Source: Ensifer adhaerens (GTDB lineage Bacteria > Pseudomonadota > Alphaproteobacteria > Rhizobiales > Rhizobiaceae). From it: a stretch of 64,000 nucleotides of DNA. A program made the position numbers and the translations under genes. Positions 16,939 to 26,380 of the stretch are shown one piece after another. How positions within the stretch are numbered: position 1 is the stretch's first letter; every line of letters starts with the position of its first letter. The stretch lies in contig NZ_CP083349.1 of NCBI RefSeq assembly GCF_020035535.1, positions 1,178,001 to 1,242,000 on the forward strand, in the 5' to 3' direction. The notes below the pieces were generated by a model. It did not search any database and was not told the DNA's origin. It saw nothing but the letters and a program-made list of their open reading frames with translations.

Positions 16939-17904
16939 TCAGCGTACGAGCGCGTCCTGCATTCGCTGAATCTCCGCGAGCTTGGCCTTCGCCTCGCGGT
17001 AACCCCGGTCGATCGCCTCTCCGGCACGGTGAAACTCCGAGAGGCCGATGTCGTTAAGCTTGGGATGCAATGCCAGGTCCGGCGGGTCGCCAGCGAGGCG
17101 GGCGCGGGAAATACGATCCTGGATGATGTTGAAGGCCTGCACCATCACGCCGGTCATGCCGAGGCGGGAGTGATGGGTTGATTCCTTCTCCTGCAGCGGC
17201 GAATCCGGCGTTTCCAACCCGGCGCTGTGCTTGACCACGGCAGAGCGGCCGTAGAGATCATAGTTGAGGTTCACAGCGACGACGAGTTGCTGCTCGTGCG
17301 CGCGGCAGACCGAAACCGGGACCGGATTGACCAGCGCGCCATCGATAAGCGTGCGTCCGTTCGCCTTGATCGGCTCGAAGATCCCGGGCAAAGCGTAGGA
17401 AGCGCGGATCGCGGTGATGAGCGATCCCTTTTCGAGCCAAACTTCGTGGCCGCTATGTACTTCGGTTGCAACGGCAATAAACGGCCTGTCGAGCCCCTCG
17501 ATGCTGAGACCCTGCAGATGCTCCTGCATGCGCTTGGTGAGCCGCAAACCGCCGAAGAGGCCGCCGCCACCGATGGCAAAATCGAGCAGCCCTGCAATTC
17601 GCCTGACGGTGAGGGAACGCGCGAAGGCCTCGAGTTCGTCGAGCTTGCCTGCAAGGTAGCAACCGCCGACGAGCGCGCCGATCGATGTGCCTGCAATCAT
17701 GCCGACATCGATGCCTTCTTCGTCGAGGGCCCGCAGCACGCCGATATGGGCCCAGCCGCGAGCGGCGCCGCCGCCAAGGGCAATCGCGATCTTTGGTCTT
17801 TGCGGAGGTGTCGCAGGTTCTGGTGGTGTTGTTGAAATAGATGTTCCGTCCGGACCGGACAAATCTGCAATCTGATTGCTACGCGTAAAAGTCCAATTCA
17901 ACAT
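16939..17904 (-). CDS. Patatin-like phospholipase family protein
   Basis: 321 residues. After about 35 polar residues comes the patatin fold: glycine-rich oxyanion loop IAIALGGGAARGWAHIGVL, the nucleophile elbow GTSIGA and the Asp of the Ser-Asp dyad in IDGALVNPVP. The layout is that of RssA/NTE-type bacterial patatins, which are cytoplasmic or membrane-associated lipases. No signal peptide is present. The C-terminal quarter is helical and charged. The gene is transcribed alone toward the CBS gene; a GC-rich hairpin at 16886-16904 separates the two. Confidence 0.9.
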   Translation of the reverse strand: MLNWTFTRSNQIADLSGPDGTSISTTPPEPATPPQRPKIAIALGGGAARGWAHIGVLRALDEEGIDVGMIAGTSIGALVGGCYLAGKLDELEAFARSLTVRRIAGLLDFAIGGGGLFGGLRLTKRMQEHLQGLSIEGLDRPFIAVATEVHSGHEVWLEKGSLITAIRASYALPGIFEPIKANGRTLIDGALVNPVPVSVCRAHEQQLVVAVNLNYDLYGRSAVVKHSAGLETPDSPLQEKESTHHSRLGMTGVMVQAFNIIQDRISRARLAGDPPDLALHPKLNDIGLSEFHRAGEAIDRGYREAKAKLAEIQRMQDALVR

Positions 17905-18297
17905 CCGGCACCTCCAACACCGCCGAATACTCCGCAGCGCGACTCGTCGATGAGAATGCGCGAAGGTCGCTGTGGCAATTCATCATTGACTTAACTGCCC
18001 AGGACCGGATTCGATCCTGGAAAGAGGCAAATTGATGCGCGCGTCCTGGGGAGGCTCCGCCAAGCCGGCGCAGGTGCCGGCCTCGTCCTGTTTCATTGCT
18101 GAAAGACTGGCACCGTCGTTAGGTATATCACCGATCCGGTCGCCGATTGCGGCAAGATCGATAAACATTGGATACAGTTTGCAATACAGTCGGGACAGTT
18201 CCCTCGTAGCACCGCACCCTTGCTTAAGGATTAGGCGCTCGCTTGGTTTCCAAAAGATAAATATAGCATGTGTGCGCATCAAAAAGATGCGCGATGC
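17905..18297. other. Intergenic region holding the hisI terminator and patatin promoter
   Basis: About 390 bases on the upstream side of the patatin gene and the downstream side of hisI. The open frames here are unconvincing on either strand. The only clear structure is the hairpin described at 18265-18298. Confidence 0.4.
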
Positions 18298-18298
18298 T
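18265..18298 (-). terminator. Terminator of the folE-hisI unit
   Basis: GCGCATC (18274-18280), loop AAAAA, GATGCGC (18286-18292), with outer pairing of AGCAT and ATGCT. It sits immediately after the hisI stop on the minus strand, and the following minus-strand sequence is AT-rich (ATATTTATCTTTT). Confidence 0.55.
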
Positions 18299-18750
18299 TA
18301 ATTTTTATCATAGATTTCTGCAGGGTCGAAGTGCCTGTGGTCGTCGGTGATTTCGACCGTCGCCTTGCCGTTTTCGGCGCCGACCGTGCGGTAGAAGCAG
18401 GACCGTCGACCCGTGTGGCAGGTGGCGTCGTGACCGCCGACGGAGACCTTGAGCCAGATCGCATCCTGGTCGCAATCAGTGCGGATTTCCTTGACCGTTT
18501 GCAGGTTGCCGGAGCTTTCGCCCTTCTTCCAGAGGCTTTTGCGCGAGCGGCTGTAATAGTGCGCCACGCCCGTCTCGATCGTCAAAGCCAACGCCTCGGC
18601 GTTCATGTGCGCGACCATCAAGAGTTCGCCGTCCCGCACATCGGTGACGACGGCAGTGATCAACCCCTTCTCATCGAAACGCGGGGTGAAGGCCGGTCCG
18701 GTTTCCAGCTCGGCCTTGTTGGAAGAGGGGGCGTCGAAGGTGAGCGTCAT
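18298..18750 (-). CDS. hisI: Phosphoribosyl-AMP cyclohydrolase
   Basis: 150 residues, the monofunctional form of the third step of histidine biosynthesis (opening of the purine ring of PR-AMP), cytoplasmic and Zn/Mg-dependent. Diagnostic stretches are [53 protein letters not shown] and [11 protein letters not shown], which carry the metal-binding Cys and Asp residues. The gene lies 24 bases after folE on the same strand, an arrangement known in other rhizobia; no other his gene is nearby. Confidence 0.96.
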   Translation of the reverse strand: MTLTFDAPSSNKAELETGPAFTPRFDEKGLITAVVTDVRDGELLMVAHMNAEALALTIETGVAHYYSRSRKSLWKKGESSGNLQTVKEIRTDCDQDAIWLKVSVGGHDATCHTGRRSCFYRTVGAENGKATVEITDDHRHFDPAEIYDKN

Positions 18751-18774
18751 GGAAAGGCTCCGTCTGTCGGAGCC

Positions 18775-19392
18775 TTACTTGAAGCCCCTGATCATGGTCA
18801 TGAACCGCGCCTGCTCGGCCGGTTCCGTCTGGAACGTACCCGTAAATGTGGTGGTCAGCGTTGTCGAGCCTTGCTTCTGAACGCCACGCATTGCCATGCA
18901 CATGTGTTCGGCTTCGATCATCACGGCGACGCCGCGCGGAGCGAGCGATTCGTCGATCGACCTGGCGATCTGTGCCGTCATCGACTCCTGCGTCTGCAGC
19001 CGGCGGCCATAGATATCGACCACGCGGGCGATCTTCGAAAGGCCAAGGACACGACCGTTCGGCAGATAGGCAACATGCGCCTTGCCGATGATCGGCACCA
19101 TATGGTGTTCGCAATGCGAATAGAACGGAATGTCCTTGACGAGGACCATGTCGTCGTAGCCGGCAACCTCTTCGAAGGTCCGGCCGAGTACGTCCTCGGC
19201 AACGAGATCATAGCCACTGAAAAGTTCGCGATAGGCCTTTGCCACGCGCGCCGGCGTGTCCCTCAGGCCTTCGCGTGTCGGGTCGTCGCCAGCCCAGCGC
19301 AACAAAACGCGTACCGCATCCTCCGCTTCCTTCTGGGTCGGGCGGCCGCTCGCATCGTCGAGCACAGGAAAATTCTTCACTATGGCATCCAT
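18775..19392 (-). CDS. folE: GTP cyclohydrolase I
   Basis: 205 residues from the ATG at 19392 with AAGAGG upstream. Catalyses GTP to dihydroneopterin triphosphate, the first step of folate synthesis. The zinc and active-site residues are present in [23 protein letters not shown] and the later [18 protein letters not shown]. The length and decamer-forming core match the type IA family. It is the promoter-proximal gene of a folE-hisI unit. Confidence 0.97.
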   Translation of the reverse strand: MDAIVKNFPVLDDASGRPTQKEAEDAVRVLLRWAGDDPTREGLRDTPARVAKAYRELFSGYDLVAEDVLGRTFEEVAGYDDMVLVKDIPFYSHCEHHMVPIIGKAHVAYLPNGRVLGLSKIARVVDIYGRRLQTQESMTAQIARSIDESLAPRGVAVMIEAEHMCMAMRGVQKQGSTTLTTTFTGTFQTEPAEQARFMTMIRGFK

Positions 19393-19732
19393 AATGGCCT
19401 CTTTTAGCAATACGGGATTGCTTGACGTTTTATCTTTCGGACAACTCGCCACTGGCCATTCGCCTAACCCTGCAGGCTTGGGTTCCGTTGGCGGGCTCCG
19501 GGGCTTTCCGGTCCTGGCTTAACAGTGCACTGGACCTTCCGGCACGGTTTCCCAAACAACAGGCGACATTGCTCCTCTTGCGGAACTGTCGCCCCAACAC
19601 GACATAGCATATAGTATGGTGCCACAGAGATGAAAGAGGCGGAGCGTGTCGCGTCGTGCTTTTTTCCTGCCTACCGGAGAAAATCATGCGTCGATCACTC
19701 AAAACCGCGAAAAATCAGTCGGATCGCGTCAA
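19393..19732. other. Divergent intergenic region folE / Fe-S scaffold
   Basis: About 340 bases between two divergent starts. A long open frame runs through it on the plus strand but has no recognisable content. An AT-rich GCATATAGTATGG segment (19608-19620) is a reasonable -10 region for the plus strand. I see no hairpin or repeat of note. Confidence 0.35.
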
Positions 19733-20179
19733 ATGATGGATGACATCTACAATAGCCGAATTCTCGAATTTGCCGGCAATATTCCGCGTGTCGGGACGCT
19801 CGGCGATGCCGATGCCGACGCGACGGCGCATTCGAAGCTGTGCGGCTCCAAGGTGCATATCTGGTTGAAGATGGACGGCGATGTCGTCACCGATTTTGCC
19901 CATGATGTGAAGGCCTGCGCTCTCGGCCAGGCTTCGTCCTCGATCATGGCGCGCCATGTCGTCGGCGCCGGCGCGGACGAAATCCGCCAGGCGCGCGCCG
20001 ACATGCTCGCCATGTTGAAGGCAGATGGCGAGGGCCCGTCCGGGCGCTTCGAGGATATGCGCTTCCTGCGCCCGGTGAAGGATTACAAGGCGCGTCACGC
20101 GTCGACGATGCTGACCTTTGATGCCGTCGTCGATGCTATCGAGCAGATCGAAGCCAAGCGACTGCTCGCGGCCGTCTGA
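19733..20179 (+). CDS. Iron-sulfur cluster scaffold-like protein (IscU/NifU-N fold)
   Basis: 148 residues from the ATG at 19733. The NifU N-terminal fold is recognisable from DIYNSRILEFAGNIPR, SKLCGSKVHIWLKM and DVKACALGQASSSIMA. Two of the three cluster-binding Cys of IscU are present (KLCGSK, KACALGQ); the third, in the HCS region of IscU, is replaced by His in KARHASTML, a form I believe is common in this alphaproteobacterial branch. It probably assists Fe-S assembly. The yidD gene starts one base after its stop, so the two are translationally coupled. Confidence 0.85.
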   Translation: MMDDIYNSRILEFAGNIPRVGTLGDADADATAHSKLCGSKVHIWLKMDGDVVTDFAHDVKACALGQASSSIMARHVVGAGADEIRQARADMLAMLKADGEGPSGRFEDMRFLRPVKDYKARHASTMLTFDAVVDAIEQIEAKRLLAAV

Positions 20180-20180
20180 C

Positions 20181-20555
20181 ATGTGCGGCGATCCGAATTG
20201 TCGGCACGTGCCGGACAACGGGGCGAAGCCGGTAGTGCGTGGTCGAAACTGGGACGGTCCGTTTCGCAAGACGCCGGGGCGGCTGATCGGGATGGTACTG
20301 GTCCGCACCTATCAGCTCACGCTTTCGAGCTTCATCGGCAACTCGTGCCGCCACCTGCCGACCTGTTCTGAATTCGGCTACGAGGCGATCGCCCGCCATG
20401 GCTTCTGGGCCGGAGGCTGGATGACGCTGTTTCGCGTGGCGCGCTGCGGTCCGGGCGGGACGCATGGTTTCGATCCGGTGCCGGAGCGGCTAGAGCCTCG
20501 CCTCGTGTGGTACGCGCCGTGGCGCTACTGGCGACCGCGGCCGAAGGTTGGATGA
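20181..20555 (+). CDS. yidD: Membrane protein insertion efficiency factor YidD
   Basis: 124 residues from the ATG at 20181. The DUF37/YidD core RTYQLTLSSFIGNSCRHLPTCSEFGYEAI ... RVARCGPGGTHGFDPVP includes the conserved Cys residues and an amphipathic N-terminal helix. YidD assists YidC/Sec insertion of inner-membrane proteins. Usually it sits between rnpA and yidC; here it is tied to the Fe-S scaffold gene, the normal rhizobial position as far as I recall. The N-terminal 30 residues are an extension relative to E. coli. Confidence 0.93.
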   Translation: MCGDPNCRHVPDNGAKPVVRGRNWDGPFRKTPGRLIGMVLVRTYQLTLSSFIGNSCRHLPTCSEFGYEAIARHGFWAGGWMTLFRVARCGPGGTHGFDPVPERLEPRLVWYAPWRYWRPRPKVG

Positions 20556-20980
20556 TCGCCATGCCCATGCCGATGGAATACCGCCAGGCCTCTGCTGATT
20601 TCGATCGCTTCATCCTCGATGCGCGCAATCTTGCCGGGCTCCAGACGACGAACCAGGCCTATACGATGGTTCAGGCGGTACTGCAGACGTTTCGGCGACG
20701 GCTGGAACTGGAGGATGCCATCCTGTTTGCAGATGTCTTGCCGCCCGTGCTGCGCGCGATCTTCGTTGCCGAATGGGACCTCGAGGAACCGAAGAGCCCG
20801 TTTTCGGGTCGCGTCGCCCTGACCCGCGAGGTGCAGGCGCTCCGGCCCGATCACAATGTTTCGCCGGACAGCGCCATTGCCGATGTGGCAGCCGCCTTGC
20901 GTCGAAACATCGATGAGGCGAAGTTGGACCGGGTTCTCGCCCGATTGCCGGCGGGTGCTGCGGATTTCTGGCGCGCGTGA
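20552..20980 (+). CDS. DUF2267 domain protein
   Basis: 142 residues if started at the ATG overlapping the yidD stop (ATGA). The sequence NLAGLQTTNQAYTMVQAVLQTFRRRLELEDAILFADVLPPVLRAIFVAEWD is typical of the DUF2267 helical family, of unknown function. It has no membrane segments. The overlap implies translational coupling with yidD. Confidence 0.8.
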   Translation: MIAMPMPMEYRQASADFDRFILDARNLAGLQTTNQAYTMVQAVLQTFRRRLELEDAILFADVLPPVLRAIFVAEWDLEEPKSPFSGRVALTREVQALRPDHNVSPDSAIADVAAALRRNIDEAKLDRVLARLPAGAADFWRA

Positions 20981-20988
20981 ACGGATTG

Positions 20989-21527
20989 ATGAACAGCTAC
21001 GTTGCCTTGCTCTACAGCATTGTCCTTGGTGCCGGGCGACGGGTCGTGATGGCCGATCTCAGGGCGATGGCCGAAGGCCTCGGCTATCACTCGCCCCGGA
21101 CGCTGGTTGCTACCGGCAATCTCGTATTCGAGGCAGGACAAACATCCATGCGCGATCTTGAGGTGCCTCTTGAGAAAGCGTTTTCCGAGACATTCGGCCG
21201 GCATGTCGACATCATTGTCCGTCCCGGTGCCGACTGGCTGAAGCTCGCGGCATCCAATCCCTTTGAGGACGAAGGCGAAGAGGACGCCACGCGCGTCATG
21301 TGCGGGTGATGCGCGACCCGCTCACCGAATCCGTGCTCGAAGGACTTCGGCGCTACTGCACGGCCGGTGAACGGCTGGCGATTGTCGATGGCGATCTCTG
21401 GGTGCATTTCGCGGGTCAGGCGAGCGAATCGAAACTGCCTGGGGCGATGACGACCAAGGGTTTGGGTATCGGGACCTTCCGCAACTGGAACACCGTAAAG
21501 GGGCTTGCGGAGATGTTGCGCAGCTAG
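20989..21527 (+). pseudogene. DUF1697 gene with frameshift
   Basis: The first frame (MNSYVALLYSIVLGAGRRVV ... WLKLAASNPFEDEGEEDATRVM) gives the N-terminal two thirds of a DUF1697 protein and stops at 21307-21309. The last third (VRVMRDPLTESVLEGLRRYCT ... GTFRNWNTVKGLAEMLRS) continues in another frame from 21300. Insertion of one base near 21300 (ATG-TGCGGG read as ATGGTGCGG) would restore a continuous 180-residue protein that keeps the family's C-terminal RNWNTV motif. Either a recent one-base loss or a sequence error; DUF1697 function is unknown. Confidence 0.85.
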
Positions 21528-21750
21528 GCCGTGTCGGAGCCTTCGCCTTTACTCACTTTCGAAAACCCTTTATCAGGCTACGGCGTGTTTCCCGGGGTTG
21601 TTTCGGCTCTGGGCAGAACAAGCAGCAATCCAAAGCACTACAGCGAACTCTGCGCGTCTCACGGATGCGACGCTGTATCGTCAATTCGCCGGCCATTGCC
21701 GGGCAACCATACCACCCGCATTCGTTGGCGGGACTGGATAGGAGATCACT

Positions 21751-23733
21751 ATGTCGAATCCTGTTTCCCTTACATTTCCTGATGGCTCGGTGCGCGAATA
21801 TCCCTTCGGCACGACCGGCCGTGACGTGGCAGAATCGATTTCGAAGTCGCTCGCCAAGAAGGCGGTTGCGATCGCGCTCGACGACGAGCTGCGCGATCTG
21901 TCCGATCCGGTGACCAATGGTCGCCTAGAGATCGTCGTTCGCGAGGACAAGCGTTCGCTCGAACTCATCCGCCACGATGCCGCGCACGTGATGGCCGAGG
22001 CGGTGCAGGAGCTGTGGCCGGGAACGCAGGTGACCATCGGTCCGGTCATCGACAACGGCTTCTACTACGACTTCGCCCGCAACGAACCCTTCACGCCGGA
22101 TGACTTGCCGCTGATCGAAAAGCGGATGAAGGAGATCGTTGCCCGCAACAAGCCCTTCACCAAGCAAGTCTGGTCGCGCGAAAAGGCCCGTCAGGTGTTT
22201 GCCGACAAGGGCGAGGCCTACAAGGTCGAGCTCGTCGATGCGATCCCCGAGGGACAGGATCTCAAGATCTACTACCAGGGCGACTGGTTCGACCTTTGCC
22301 GCGGCCCGCACATGGCCTCCACCGGCCAGATCGGCACAGCCTTCAAGCTGATGAAGGTGGCTGGTGCCTATTGGCGCGGCGACAGCAACAATGCCATGCT
22401 GACCCGTATCTACGGCACGGCCTGGCACACCCAGGAAGAGCTCGACCAGTACCTGCACGTGCTTGCCGAAGCCGAGAAGCGTGACCACCGTCGCCTCGGC
22501 CGCGAAATGGACCTGTTCCATTTCCAGGAAGAAGGCCCGGGCGTCGTCTTCTGGCATGGCAAGGGATGGCGCATGTTCCAGACGCTGGTGGCCTACATGC
22601 GCCGCCGGCTCGCCAACACCTACCAGGAAGTCAACGCGCCGCAGGTGCTCGACAAGTCGCTCTGGGAAACCTCGGGTCACTGGGGTTGGTACCGCGACAA
22701 CATGTTCAAGGTGACGGTCGCCGGTGACGAAACCGACGACGAGCGCATCTTCGCGCTGAAGCCGATGAACTGCCCAGGCCACATCCAGATCTTCAAGCAC
22801 GGCCTGAAGTCCTATCGCGAACTGCCGGTGCGGCTCGCCGAATTCGGCAACGTTCATCGCTACGAGCCGTCGGGCGCTCTGCATGGCCTGATGCGCGTAC
22901 GCGGCTTCACCCAGGACGATGCGCACGTCTTCTGCACCGACGAGCAGATGGCGGAGGAATGCCTGCGCATCAACGACCTGATCCTCTCGGTCTATGAGGA
23001 CTTCGGCTTCAAGGAAGTCGTGGTCAAGCTCTCCACCCGTCCGGACAAGCGCGTCGGTTCCGACGAGCTCTGGGACCGCGCCGAAAGCGTGATGATGGAC
23101 GTGCTGAAGACGATCGAGGCGCAGTCGGAAGGCCGCATCAAGACCGGCATCCTGCCGGGCGAGGGCGCCTTCTATGGTCCGAAGTTCGAGTACACGCTGA
23201 AGGACGCGATCGGCCGCGAATGGCAGTGCGGCACGACCCAGGTCGACTTCAACCTGCCGGAGCGCTTCGGTGCCTTCTACATCGACAAGGAATCGGAAAA
23301 GCGCCAGCCCGTCATGATCCATCGTGCCATCTGCGGCTCGATGGAGCGATTCCTCGGCATCCTGATCGAAAACTTCGCCGGGCACATGCCGCTGTGGGTT
23401 TCGCCGTTGCAGATCGTCGTTGCGACGATCACCTCGGAAGCTGACGACTACGGTCGTGAGGTTGCCGAGCTTCTGCGCGACGCAGGCTTGACCGTCGAGA
23501 CCGACTTCCGCAACGAGAAGATCAACTACAAGGTTCGCGAACACTCGGTCACGAAGGTTCCGGTCATTGTCGTCTGCGGCAAGCGCGAAGCTGAAGAGCG
23601 TTCGGTCAACATCCGCCGTCTGGGTTCGCAGGCGCAGACTGCGATGACGCTCGACGAAGCGATTGCCTCTCTCTCTCTGGAAGCCATGGCCCCGGATCTC
23701 AAGCGCAAGGCCGAAAAGAAAGCCCGGGGTTGA
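21751..23733 (+). CDS. thrS: Threonyl-tRNA synthetase
   Basis: 660 residues. N-terminal TGS domain (about 1-62, opening [20 protein letters not shown]), an editing domain with [10 protein letters not shown] (zinc-like HxxxH), class II catalytic core with [21 protein letters not shown], motif 2 [18 protein letters not shown] (about residue 370) and motif 3 [19 protein letters not shown] (about 520), then the anticodon-binding domain (about 545-660). It charges tRNA-Thr and deacylates Ser-tRNA-Thr. Length is normal. I see no T-box or operator-like leader in the 220 bases upstream. Confidence 0.98.
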   Translation: MSNPVSLTFPDGSVREYPFGTTGRDVAESISKSLAKKAVAIALDDELRDLSDPVTNGRLEIVVREDKRSLELIRHDAAHVMAEAVQELWPGTQVTIGPVIDNGFYYDFARNEPFTPDDLPLIEKRMKEIVARNKPFTKQVWSREKARQVFADKGEAYKVELVDAIPEGQDLKIYYQGDWFDLCRGPHMASTGQIGTAFKLMKVAGAYWRGDSNNAMLTRIYGTAWHTQEELDQYLHVLAEAEKRDHRRLGREMDLFHFQEEGPGVVFWHGKGWRMFQTLVAYMRRRLANTYQEVNAPQVLDKSLWETSGHWGWYRDNMFKVTVAGDETDDERIFALKPMNCPGHIQIFKHGLKSYRELPVRLAEFGNVHRYEPSGALHGLMRVRGFTQDDAHVFCTDEQMAEECLRINDLILSVYEDFGFKEVVVKLSTRPDKRVGSDELWDRAESVMMDVLKTIEAQSEGRIKTGILPGEGAFYGPKFEYTLKDAIGREWQCGTTQVDFNLPERFGAFYIDKESEKRQPVMIHRAICGSMERFLGILIENFAGHMPLWVSPLQIVVATITSEADDYGREVAELLRDAGLTVETDFRNEKINYKVREHSVTKVPVIVVCGKREAEERSVNIRRLGSQAQTAMTLDEAIASLSLEAMAPDLKRKAEKKARG

Positions 23734-23742
23734 TACCCCGGG
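23723..23742 (+). terminator. Hairpin overlapping the thrS stop codon
   Basis: CCCGGGGT (23723-23730), loop TGAT, ACCCCGGG (23735-23742). The TGA stop of thrS lies in the loop. Eight perfect pairs but only a weak T-rich tail, so termination is probable rather than certain. Confidence 0.5.
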
Positions 23743-23751
23743 TACTTGCTT

Positions 23752-23767
23752 TGTCAGCAAACTGTCA
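23752..23767 (+). promoter_or_regulatory. Pho-box-like direct repeat
   Basis: TGTCA at 23752-23756 and again at 23763-23767, a period of 11 bases, within TTGTCAG-CAAA-CTGTCAT. This is the spacing and core of PhoB binding sites (CTGTCAT-N4-CTGTCAT). It ends 45 bases before the start of the acyltransferase gene. Confidence 0.5.
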
Positions 23768-23812
23768 TATTAGCGGAATATCCGGATAAGATCGTATCCC
23801 TCGGAGATTTCC

Positions 23813-24652
23813 GTGCAGTTCAAAGAGCTGTCTTACGCCAATGAAAACGACCGGCGCCTGAAGCGCTGGTTCATTCGCTCCATCGAGGGCCTGTCGGGCC
23901 GCAACCGCTATGCAAAGCTTTACACGCGCTGGCGGTCCGACATTGTCGGCAAGAGCGATCGGGTCTTCGGTGAAATGCTGCAGCTGATCGATGTGAAGCT
24001 GCGAACCCAAGGCGAGTGGCCGCCGCGGCAATTGCCCGATACGCCGATCGTCATCATCGCCAATCATCCCTTCGGCATCGGCGACGGCATCGCCGTTTTG
24101 GCGCTTGCCGAACAGCTTGGCCGTCCATTCCGCGTCCTTATCAACAACGAACTGCTGAAGGTGCCGGAAATGGCGCCTTACTCGCTGCCGGTGTCGTTCG
24201 AGGAGACGAAGGAAGCGCTGGCCGTCAACATGGCGACGCGCCATGAAGCGCTGCGCCTGTTGAAGGAAGGTGTGACCATCGTGATCTTTCCCGCCGGCGG
24301 CGTCGCGACAGCCCCCAAGGGCTTCGGCCGCGCCGAAGACCTGCCCTGGAAGATCTTTCCCGCGAAATTGATCCAGGCCGCGCGGGCAAGCGTCATCCCG
24401 ATCTATTTCGAAGGCCAGAACGGTCCCATGTTCCATCTGGCGAGCAAGATCTCACTGACGCTGAGGCTTTCGCTGCTGATCCGCGAGTTCCGACGCCTGT
24501 CCGGCACGACGATTGCGGCGCGCATCGGCCGTGTGCTGACGCCCGAGGACCTCGGTGCCTGTGGTGATCGCAAGGACCTGCTGGCCCGCATCTATGACGC
24601 GGTCTTCTCCATGGCGCCGCCGCGTAGGCGGTTCATGCGGCGCGCGGGCTGA
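23813..24652 (+). CDS. Lysophospholipid acyltransferase family protein
   Basis: 279 residues from a GTG start. Acyltransferase motif I is NHPFGIGDG, motif III region IVIFPAGGVATAPKG, and a conserved VIPIYFEGQNG follows, as in the PlsC/hemolysin-type branch that acylates lysolipids at the inner membrane. It differs from the housekeeping PlsC (HX4D, FPEGTR), so a specialised acceptor such as an ornithine lipid precursor is conceivable. A Pho-box-like repeat upstream fits membrane-lipid remodelling under phosphate limitation, when rhizobia replace phospholipids; this is inference. Confidence 0.82.
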   Translation: MQFKELSYANENDRRLKRWFIRSIEGLSGRNRYAKLYTRWRSDIVGKSDRVFGEMLQLIDVKLRTQGEWPPRQLPDTPIVIIANHPFGIGDGIAVLALAEQLGRPFRVLINNELLKVPEMAPYSLPVSFEETKEALAVNMATRHEALRLLKEGVTIVIFPAGGVATAPKGFGRAEDLPWKIFPAKLIQAARASVIPIYFEGQNGPMFHLASKISLTLRLSLLIREFRRLSGTTIAARIGRVLTPEDLGACGDRKDLLARIYDAVFSMAPPRRRFMRRAG

Positions 24653-24684
24653 CGCAACGTCAACCGCTTGTCGCTGCGTTGAGA

Positions 24685-25695
24685 CTAGTCCTGTGCGTCG
24701 GAGACGACGCCCGGGTTGGTATTCGCATCGTTGCCACCGCTGCTGAGCAGCACTTCCACGTCCGTGTTGACGCCCGCCTTCACCGTGAAGTCACGTTCGT
24801 AGATCTTGTCCTTGTACCGCGCGACAGCAGAATAGCTGCCTTCGAGCAGGACCAGCGTCGGGAAGGCGCCATTTTCTTCGTCCACCGTGTCGCCGGCGGA
24901 GGTCAGGATCGTCCATGCGGTGTTGGCGATTGCTTCGCCGCCGGGCTCTGAGACCAGCTTGAGCGTCAGCTTGGCGGCGCGATGCTGGATGGTCGCTTCC
25001 GTCAGCTTGCCGGCTTCGACCTGGATGTCGGCGGCGGTCGAGGCGTTGGTGGCGCCGTAGCTCGATGTCACATGATAGGTTCCGGCGCCGAGCCGGATCA
25101 CCGTATTCGGCTTCACATCCGACATGATAAGCGCCCGTTCGCCGTCGCTCTTGGTGTCGGCGGAATAGACGGAGAAGCTGAGTTCGGCCGGAGGTATGCG
25201 CACATCACTGCCGGAGACGGCGTTGAGCTTGATGCCGCCTGCATCGAGAACCAGAACCTGTTTCTCAAGTGTGCCTTCCTGGGGAACGCGGATCTTGCGT
25301 GTTGCGGAGGCGCGTCCGAAGGACACATTGACGAAATAGTCACCCGGCACGACGTTGAACGCGGTCGATCCGCCTTCCGAGGTGGCGAGAAGCGGCAGCT
25401 TTCCGTCGCTTCCGGGGATCGGGCTGAACACGCGCCACGTCAGGCCGGCCTCGACAGGGGCGCCTTTCTCGGTGAGTAGTGCTTCGAGCTTGACATCCTT
25501 CAAGGTGCCGTCGGCGATTGGATCTGATGTCATCGGGCTGAAGCCCGTAAGCTTCGGCATCTTGCGCGGGCCGGCGATCGAGGGAAAACTCTCGAAGGCT
25601 TGGGTCGCATCCTCAGCAAGCACGCTTCCTGCAGCAGCGCCGGCGATAAGGATCGCGAGGCCGGTTCTGAGGAAAATACGAGAGCATGCACGCAT
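24685..25695 (-). CDS. Exported beta-sandwich repeat protein, unknown function
   Basis: 336 residues from the Met at 25695, chosen because it opens a clear signal peptide (MRACSRIFLRTGLAILIAGA...VLA). The mature part consists of about three similar modules of 80-90 residues with patterns such as GDYFVNVSFGRASATRKIRV, AGTYHVTSSYGATNASTAADIQV and EGSYSAVARYKDKIYERDFTV. These resemble carboxypeptidase-regulatory or Cna-B-like beta sandwiches. No enzyme motif is present. It is probably periplasmic; role unknown. Confidence 0.72.
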   Translation of the reverse strand: MRACSRIFLRTGLAILIAGAAAGSVLAEDATQAFESFPSIAGPRKMPKLTGFSPMTSDPIADGTLKDVKLEALLTEKGAPVEAGLTWRVFSPIPGSDGKLPLLATSEGGSTAFNVVPGDYFVNVSFGRASATRKIRVPQEGTLEKQVLVLDAGGIKLNAVSGSDVRIPPAELSFSVYSADTKSDGERALIMSDVKPNTVIRLGAGTYHVTSSYGATNASTAADIQVEAGKLTEATIQHRAAKLTLKLVSEPGGEAIANTAWTILTSAGDTVDEENGAFPTLVLLEGSYSAVARYKDKIYERDFTVKAGVNTDVEVLLSSGGNDANTNPGVVSDAQD

Positions 25696-25795
25696 GAGAG
25701 CAGTTGACTTCCTGACTGAGTGACTCCACTTGGGACGCCGATATGGCATTTTCGTGGCTGCCGATGCTGCGGCAAATTAGTGGAATTCATCCGAC

Positions 25796-26380
25796 ATGAA
25801 AACCGAAATTAAGCTTGTTGATTATCTCGCGTCCCGTCGCTCGATCCCTGCATTCCAGATGGCCGAACCCGGTCCCAGCAAGGCCGAGGTCGAGGAGATG
25901 CTGAAGCTCGCCTCGCGCGTGCCGGACCATGGCAAGCTCGCCCCCTGGCGCTTCATCGTCTATCGCGGCGAGGAGAGGGCGCGCATCAGCGCGGAGCTGA
26001 AGGCGATGGCGCTTGCAACGAAGCCCGATCTCTCGGAAGAAATGATCAAGGTCGAGGAAACGCGGCTGACGCGCGCGCCGGTCGTGGTCGCCGTGGTCAG
26101 CACGGCTGCGCCGCACTTCAAGATCCCGGAATGGGAGCAGTTGATGTCTGCCGGCGCCGTATGCCTCAATCTGCTGATGGCCGCAAACGCCCTCGGCTAT
26201 GCCTCCAACTGGCTGACCGAATGGTTCGCCTTCGACGAGCGCGTTTATCCCTTGCTGGGCGTCAAGCCGGGTGAGAAGCTAGCTGGCTTCATTCACATCG
26301 GTACCGCGATGGTGCCGCCGACGGAACGGCCGAGGCCGGAACTCGCAGAGATCGTCACCTGGGTCGGTGAGGGCGCCTGA
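25796..26380 (+). CDS. Nitroreductase family protein
   Basis: 194 residues. FMN-binding features of the compact YdjA-like nitroreductases are present: SRRSIPAFQ near the N-terminus, [13 protein letters not shown], and a C-terminal GFIHIGTA. These are homodimeric cytoplasmic flavoproteins using NAD(P)H; natural substrates are usually unknown. Its stop overlaps the start of the next flavin-binding gene by one base (TGATG), so the two are coupled and may act together in a redox reaction. Confidence 0.9.
   Translation: MKTEIKLVDYLASRRSIPAFQMAEPGPSKAEVEEMLKLASRVPDHGKLAPWRFIVYRGEERARISAELKAMALATKPDLSEEMIKVEETRLTRAPVVVAVVSTAAPHFKIPEWEQLMSAGAVCLNLLMAANALGYASNWLTEWFAFDERVYPLLGVKPGEKLAGFIHIGTAMVPPTERPRPELAEIVTWVGEGA

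Noticed and set aside
17983..18282. 99-codon minus-strand open frame between hisI and the patatin gene
   Set aside because: No ribosome site, no recognisable motif, and it would run through the hisI terminator region in a way that makes no operon sense.
21531..21782. Open frame of 83 codons upstream of and overlapping the thrS start
   Set aside because: No ribosome site or motif, composition unlike a leader peptide (no Thr run), and it continues into thrS in another frame.
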